DNA from: Microvirga lotononidis
Lineage (GTDB): Bacteria; Pseudomonadota; Alphaproteobacteria; Rhizobiales; Beijerinckiaceae
Assembly (NCBI RefSeq): GCF_034627025.1
Contig: NZ_CP141049.1
Coordinates: forward strand, 310,001-374,000
Direction: 5' to 3'
DNA length: 64,000 nucleotides
Shown piece by piece: positions 60,961 to 64,000 of the stretch. Both the position numbers and the translations under genes were made by a program. Each line of letters starts with the position of its first letter. The stretch's first letter is position 1. Under the pieces are notes generated by a model. The model was not told where the DNA came from. It saw nothing but the letters and a program-made list of their open reading frames with translations, and did not search any database.

Positions 60961-61694
60961 TTTCCGTTGAAAATTTAGAAATCGCCTTTGGCTCTGGAAG
61001 CACCCGCAACCAGGTTGTCAAAGGCGTCAGCTTCAATGTCGCGGAAGGTGAGACGCTTGGGATCATCGGCGAGTCTGGTTGCGGCAAGTCGACCGTCCTG
61101 CGGGCCCTGGCCGGGCTTGAGCGGAATTGGACCGGAGCTATCAGCTTAGGCGGCCAAAGCGTGCACAAGCAGCGCTCCCGCGACGAGCTCAAGAAGGCCC
61201 AGATGGTGTTTCAGGATCCGTATGGCTCACTTCACCCACGCCACCGCATTGGAACGGTTTTAGCCGAACCCCTGCGATCGATGGGGTTCGGGAGTGGCCT
61301 GGATCGCGTGCCGGATGCCCTGCGCCAGGTAGGCTTGCCATACGAGTTCGCAAATCGCTTCCCCCACGAACTGTCGGGCGGTCAGCGCCAGCGCGTCGCC
61401 ATTGCTCGTGCCTTGATCCTTTCGCCGCCCATCCTGCTTCTCGACGAGCCGACATCGGCCCTCGATGTATCGATTCAGGCTGAGATTCTTAACCTTCTTG
61501 CCGACCTACGAGATGAAAGGAGGCTGACTTACGTTCTCGTCAGCCATGATTTGGCCGTGATAGGTCACATGTGTGACCGGGTGCTGGTAATGCAGAACGG
61601 ACAGTTCGTCGATCATCTCACAAAGGCGGATATACAAGCAGGAGTCACTCATGCTGACTATTCGCGGACGCTGTTCGACGCTAGCTTGATTTAG
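60957..61694 (+). CDS. Dpp/Opp-type ABC ATPase (DppF)
   Basis: This 245-residue ATPase overlaps the upstream stop as ATGA. It has Walker A GESGCGKST, signature LSGGQRQR, Walker B LLLDEPTSALD and His switch SHDLAVIGHM. It is short, ending about 30 residues before the usual DppF C-terminus, so the oligopeptide tail is reduced. It is the last gene of the transporter operon. Confidence 0.92.
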   Translation: MISVENLEIAFGSGSTRNQVVKGVSFNVAEGETLGIIGESGCGKSTVLRALAGLERNWTGAISLGGQSVHKQRSRDELKKAQMVFQDPYGSLHPRHRIGTVLAEPLRSMGFGSGLDRVPDALRQVGLPYEFANRFPHELSGGQRQRVAIARALILSPPILLLDEPTSALDVSIQAEILNLLADLRDERRLTYVLVSHDLAVIGHMCDRVLVMQNGQFVDHLTKADIQAGVTHADYSRTLFDASLI

Positions 61695-61827
61695 GCCGAT
61701 GGCTCCTGTGTCAGTCCACCTTTAGACGACGGATCTCGCCCCATTTCTGCGCCTGAACAGCCGTCGCAACTTCGCCTCGGTGAGCCTTCTCATCTCCGCA
61801 CGACGCCCCAATCTAGCAGGCGATGGT

Positions 61828-62244
61828 TCACAGCATGTGGCCGATCATGCAAGATTGATCGCGAGAGGTGATGTTATCGGTGATCGCCCAGTGAACGACT
61901 TTCTCGTCGCCGTCGATCTCAAGAAGCATCTCAAAGGTTGCAAGCTCCGCGTAGACGCCGAAGTACCCGACATGACGGTTTCCCCACGAGGGCAGACTAA
62001 TCCTGTCGATCTCGAAGGTCAGGGCGCGACAGCGCGCCAAGACCTGATGCAGCACCTCGATCGGGTAACGTTCCCGAACCGACGGTGCCAGGAGTTGGCG
62101 AAACGCAACGACGTCACTGTCCTTGTAGGCCCGGAGCAGGGCCTGGGATATGTTGATTACGGCATGGGGACCAGGTTCCGCTGCCACCAGACTGGACAGG
62201 AAGCATGACGCGAGCGTGGCGGGAAGAAGCAGGTTCCACTTCAT
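61828..62244 (-). CDS. Exported hypothetical protein
   Basis: This 138-residue protein has a signal peptide (about 1-22, LLLPATLASCFLSSLVAAE). The mature part (ALLRAYKDSDVVAFRQLLAP, then ELATFEMLLEIDGDEKVVHW) looks like a small alpha+beta, NTF2-like periplasmic domain. No catalytic motif is visible. It lies between the transporter operon and the divergent GGDEF gene. The fold suggestion is an inference. Confidence 0.6.
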   Translation of the reverse strand: MKWNLLLPATLASCFLSSLVAAEPGPHAVINISQALLRAYKDSDVVAFRQLLAPSVRERYPIEVLHQVLARCRALTFEIDRISLPSWGNRHVGYFGVYAELATFEMLLEIDGDEKVVHWAITDNITSRDQSCMIGHML

Positions 62245-62463
62245 GATAGGTCTTAATGCCTCGCTTCACTTCTTACGCCGGTAGACCTCAGTGAGATGAG
62301 CCACATTACTCAGGTCCGGTCGGATTTCATATTGCTCGGCCGCCAAGCGCGGATCCGAGCGATCGACCGATTTCAGCAATGGCGGCGTTGCGATCATCGA
62401 ACGAGCTCTCTGTCTCCGTCATGTAGACGCTCACGATGATTGGCCTGCTCCCGGGAGGAATAG

Positions 62464-64000
62464 GTGACATCGTTTCATCAGATGAGGCGGCGACCCGCGC
62501 GATGGATAGTCTTGCTTGGGTGCTTTGTCGCCGGTTCTGCAACCCTCGGAGCAGGGTTTGTTTCGGTGATCCTCTACAACAAGGACATCTCAAGCGCTGA
62601 AAATACCCTGCGTAATCTCTCTCTTGTCTTAGCAGAGCAGACAGAGCGCGCTTTCCAGAGCATCGACCTTTCTCAGCAGACTGCCCTTCAAGCTCTAGAC
62701 GGCTTGGAGGAGGCTTGGTCTCATGATCTAAAAGCAGCAGCGCGAACCTATAGTTTCTACCAAGTTCTGGTGAACCAGGTTGAACAACTGCCTCACGTTG
62801 AAGCGCTCACCCTAGTTGACGATAAGGGAAGGCTACTGAATTCATCCCGGTCATGGCCGATCCCTGAAATGGACGTTTCGGATCGGCCCTACTTCAAAGC
62901 ATTCAGGGACAATCCTGACCTGCAATTGATGATAGGCGAGCCCGCAGTAAGTCGGGTATCCGGCACGCTGACGGTGCTTGTGGTCCGCAGAATGACCGGC
63001 CCAAGCCGCGAGTTCACGGGCCTCATCATTAGTGCGATTGCCTTGGACTATTTTCAGACCCTGTATCGTGAAATCGCGCTATTGCCTGAACGTGCGGTCA
63101 CTTTGGCGCGGAGCGATGGTGCTCTTCTCGTGCGTTACCCTGAGATACAGTCAGCCCTAACAGATGCACATAGCGTGCGCCTGAATTCGCCAAGAGCCTT
63201 TGTTGGGCGAGCGGGAGGGGTCACTAGGAGCATCAGTGTTCTCGACGGCAAAGACAGGATCATTGCAGTTCAAAACCTGAAGCGTTATCCGCTGGTCCTT
63301 CTCGTCAGTGATACAGTGGAGACAGCGCTCTCGACATGGTACTATCAAGCAGCACTCCTGGCCGCAATTGCGGCCCTAATGGACGTAGCTGTGGCGATGG
63401 CTTGTCTGCTTGGAGTTCGGCAGATCCGTGCAACCGCGAAGAGAGCCGAGGCAGAGAGCTTTCTGGCTCGCCATGACACGCTCACCGGCTTGCCTAACCG
63501 CATCCTTTTTAATGAGGAAATCGAGCGAACTGTAAGGGAAGCCAAGCAGTCGGATCGGACGTTCGCAGTACTGCTGCTCGACCTTGATGGGTTTAAGGAA
63601 GTGAACGATACACTTGGGCATCAAGCAGGTGATGAACTGCTTCGGAACGTGGGCGCGCGGCTTCGGGCATGCATTCGAAAGAGTGATCTGATTGCACGAA
63701 TTGGAGGTGATGAGTTCGCCGTTGTGCAGCGAGATGTTGAGCATCCCGATGAGACGAGCGCTCTTGCAAGACGCCTCATCGAGACCATGCGCGCACCATA
63801 CAGGTTGTACGGTGACCTTGCGTCCATTGGCATAAGCGTTGGCATCGCCTTCGGTCCTGATGGTGACCAGGACGCTGATCAATTGATGAGGCGGGCCGAC
63901 CTAGCTCTCTACAGTGCGAAGAGAGAAGGGCGAGGAACGTTTCGGCTCTATGAACCAAAAATGGATGAAGAGCGTCTTGCTCGCCGCGCACTCGAACGCG
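62464..64000 (+). CDS. Membrane-bound diguanylate cyclase (GGDEF), probably with C-terminal EAL; cut by window edge
   Basis: The GTG at 62464 has GGAGGA upstream and opens a frame that runs off the right edge (512 residues visible). Membrane segment 1 is at about residues 14-38. A periplasmic dCache-like sensor follows (LTLVDDKGRLLNSSR, SDRPYFKAFRDNPDLQLMIG), then a second membrane segment at about 290-315. The GGDEF domain has LARHDTLTGLPNRILFNEEI, LLLDLDGFKEVNDTLGHQAG and the intact active-site loop IGGDEFAV (about 413-420). No RxxD inhibition site is obvious. The last residues (MDEERLARRALER) are the usual linker to an EAL domain, which would lie outside the window. Confidence 0.9.
   Translation, partial: MTSFHQMRRRPARWIVLLGCFVAGSATLGAGFVSVILYNKDISSAENTLRNLSLVLAEQTERAFQSIDLSQQTALQALDGLEEAWSHDLKAAARTYSFYQVLVNQVEQLPHVEALTLVDDKGRLLNSSRSWPIPEMDVSDRPYFKAFRDNPDLQLMIGEPAVSRVSGTLTVLVVRRMTGPSREFTGLIISAIALDYFQTLYREIALLPERAVTLARSDGALLVRYPEIQSALTDAHSVRLNSPRAFVGRAGGVTRSISVLDGKDRIIAVQNLKRYPLVLLVSDTVETALSTWYYQAALLAAIAALMDVAVAMACLLGVRQIRATAKRAEAESFLARHDTLTGLPNRILFNEEIERTVREAKQSDRTFAVLLLDLDGFKEVNDTLGHQAGDELLRNVGARLRACIRKSDLIARIGGDEFAVVQRDVEHPDETSALARRLIETMRAPYRLYGDLASIGISVGIAFGPDGDQDADQLMRRADLALYSAKREGRGTFRLYEPKMDEERLARRALER

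Overview
The window reads as DNA of a soil or plant-associated alphaproteobacterium of the Hyphomicrobiales, probably a Methylobacteriaceae/Microvirga-like genome. This is an inference. It rests on the high GC content, a NepR-like anti-sigma factor, repABC-plasmid-style debris, the dominance of ABC uptake systems with GntR/IclR/LysR regulators, and the style of the small exported proteins. No rRNA, tRNA or CRISPR array was seen. The window starts inside a methyl-accepting chemotaxis gene (minus strand) and ends inside a GGDEF gene (plus strand).

Layout. 0-5.6 kb: a loose region of small genes (glycine-zipper protein, a 55-aa ORF, NepR-like protein), a frameshifted ASCH gene, an L,D-transpeptidase, a complete IS630-type element with an A7 slippage site, and a small exported protein cut by an in-frame amber codon. 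5.5-17.9 kb: a ten-gene minus-strand sugar/sugar-acid operon. It encodes a DapA-like aldolase/dehydratase, an enolase-superfamily dehydratase, a MalEFGK-type transporter, a uronate-dehydrogenase-like enzyme, an IclR regulator fused to an SMP-30 lactonase, an SDR and a GlcD-type flavin oxidase. A dgoK-like kinase is divergent across a strong palindrome. 17.9-19.1 kb: a dead DMT transporter ending in the tail of an IS110-type transposase. 19.2-23.5 kb: an exported oxidative deamination set (Tat-exported flavin amine oxidase, c-type cytochrome, exported RidA, M20 peptidase). 23.9-24.7 kb: a decayed IS5/IS427-type element.

25.1-38.6 kb: a catabolic island with an aldehyde dehydrogenase, omega-aminotransferase, two GntR regulators, a C45 Ntn-hydrolase, an alpha/beta hydrolase and a complete Dpp/Opp transporter with two paralogous binding proteins. 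It looks like a route from an imported amide to amine to aldehyde to acid. 38.9-46.7 kb: decayed small genes, a two-winged-helix protein, a perfect 15-bp inverted repeat and an 1895-aa glycine-rich autotransporter. 47.0-53.5 kb: a LysR regulator, a nitrilase-superfamily amidase, an RraA-like protein and a PotABCD-type transporter. 53.7-61.7 kb: a second sugar-acid locus. It has KdgD and UxuA-like enzymes, a GntR regulator and a divergent Dpp-type transporter, and both promoter regions carry the same 12-mer. 61.8-64 kb: an exported hypothetical protein and the GGDEF protein.

Most of the window is scavenging: four complete ABC importers, each packaged with the enzymes and regulator for its substrate. 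The mobile and decayed genes cluster at the boundaries between these packages.
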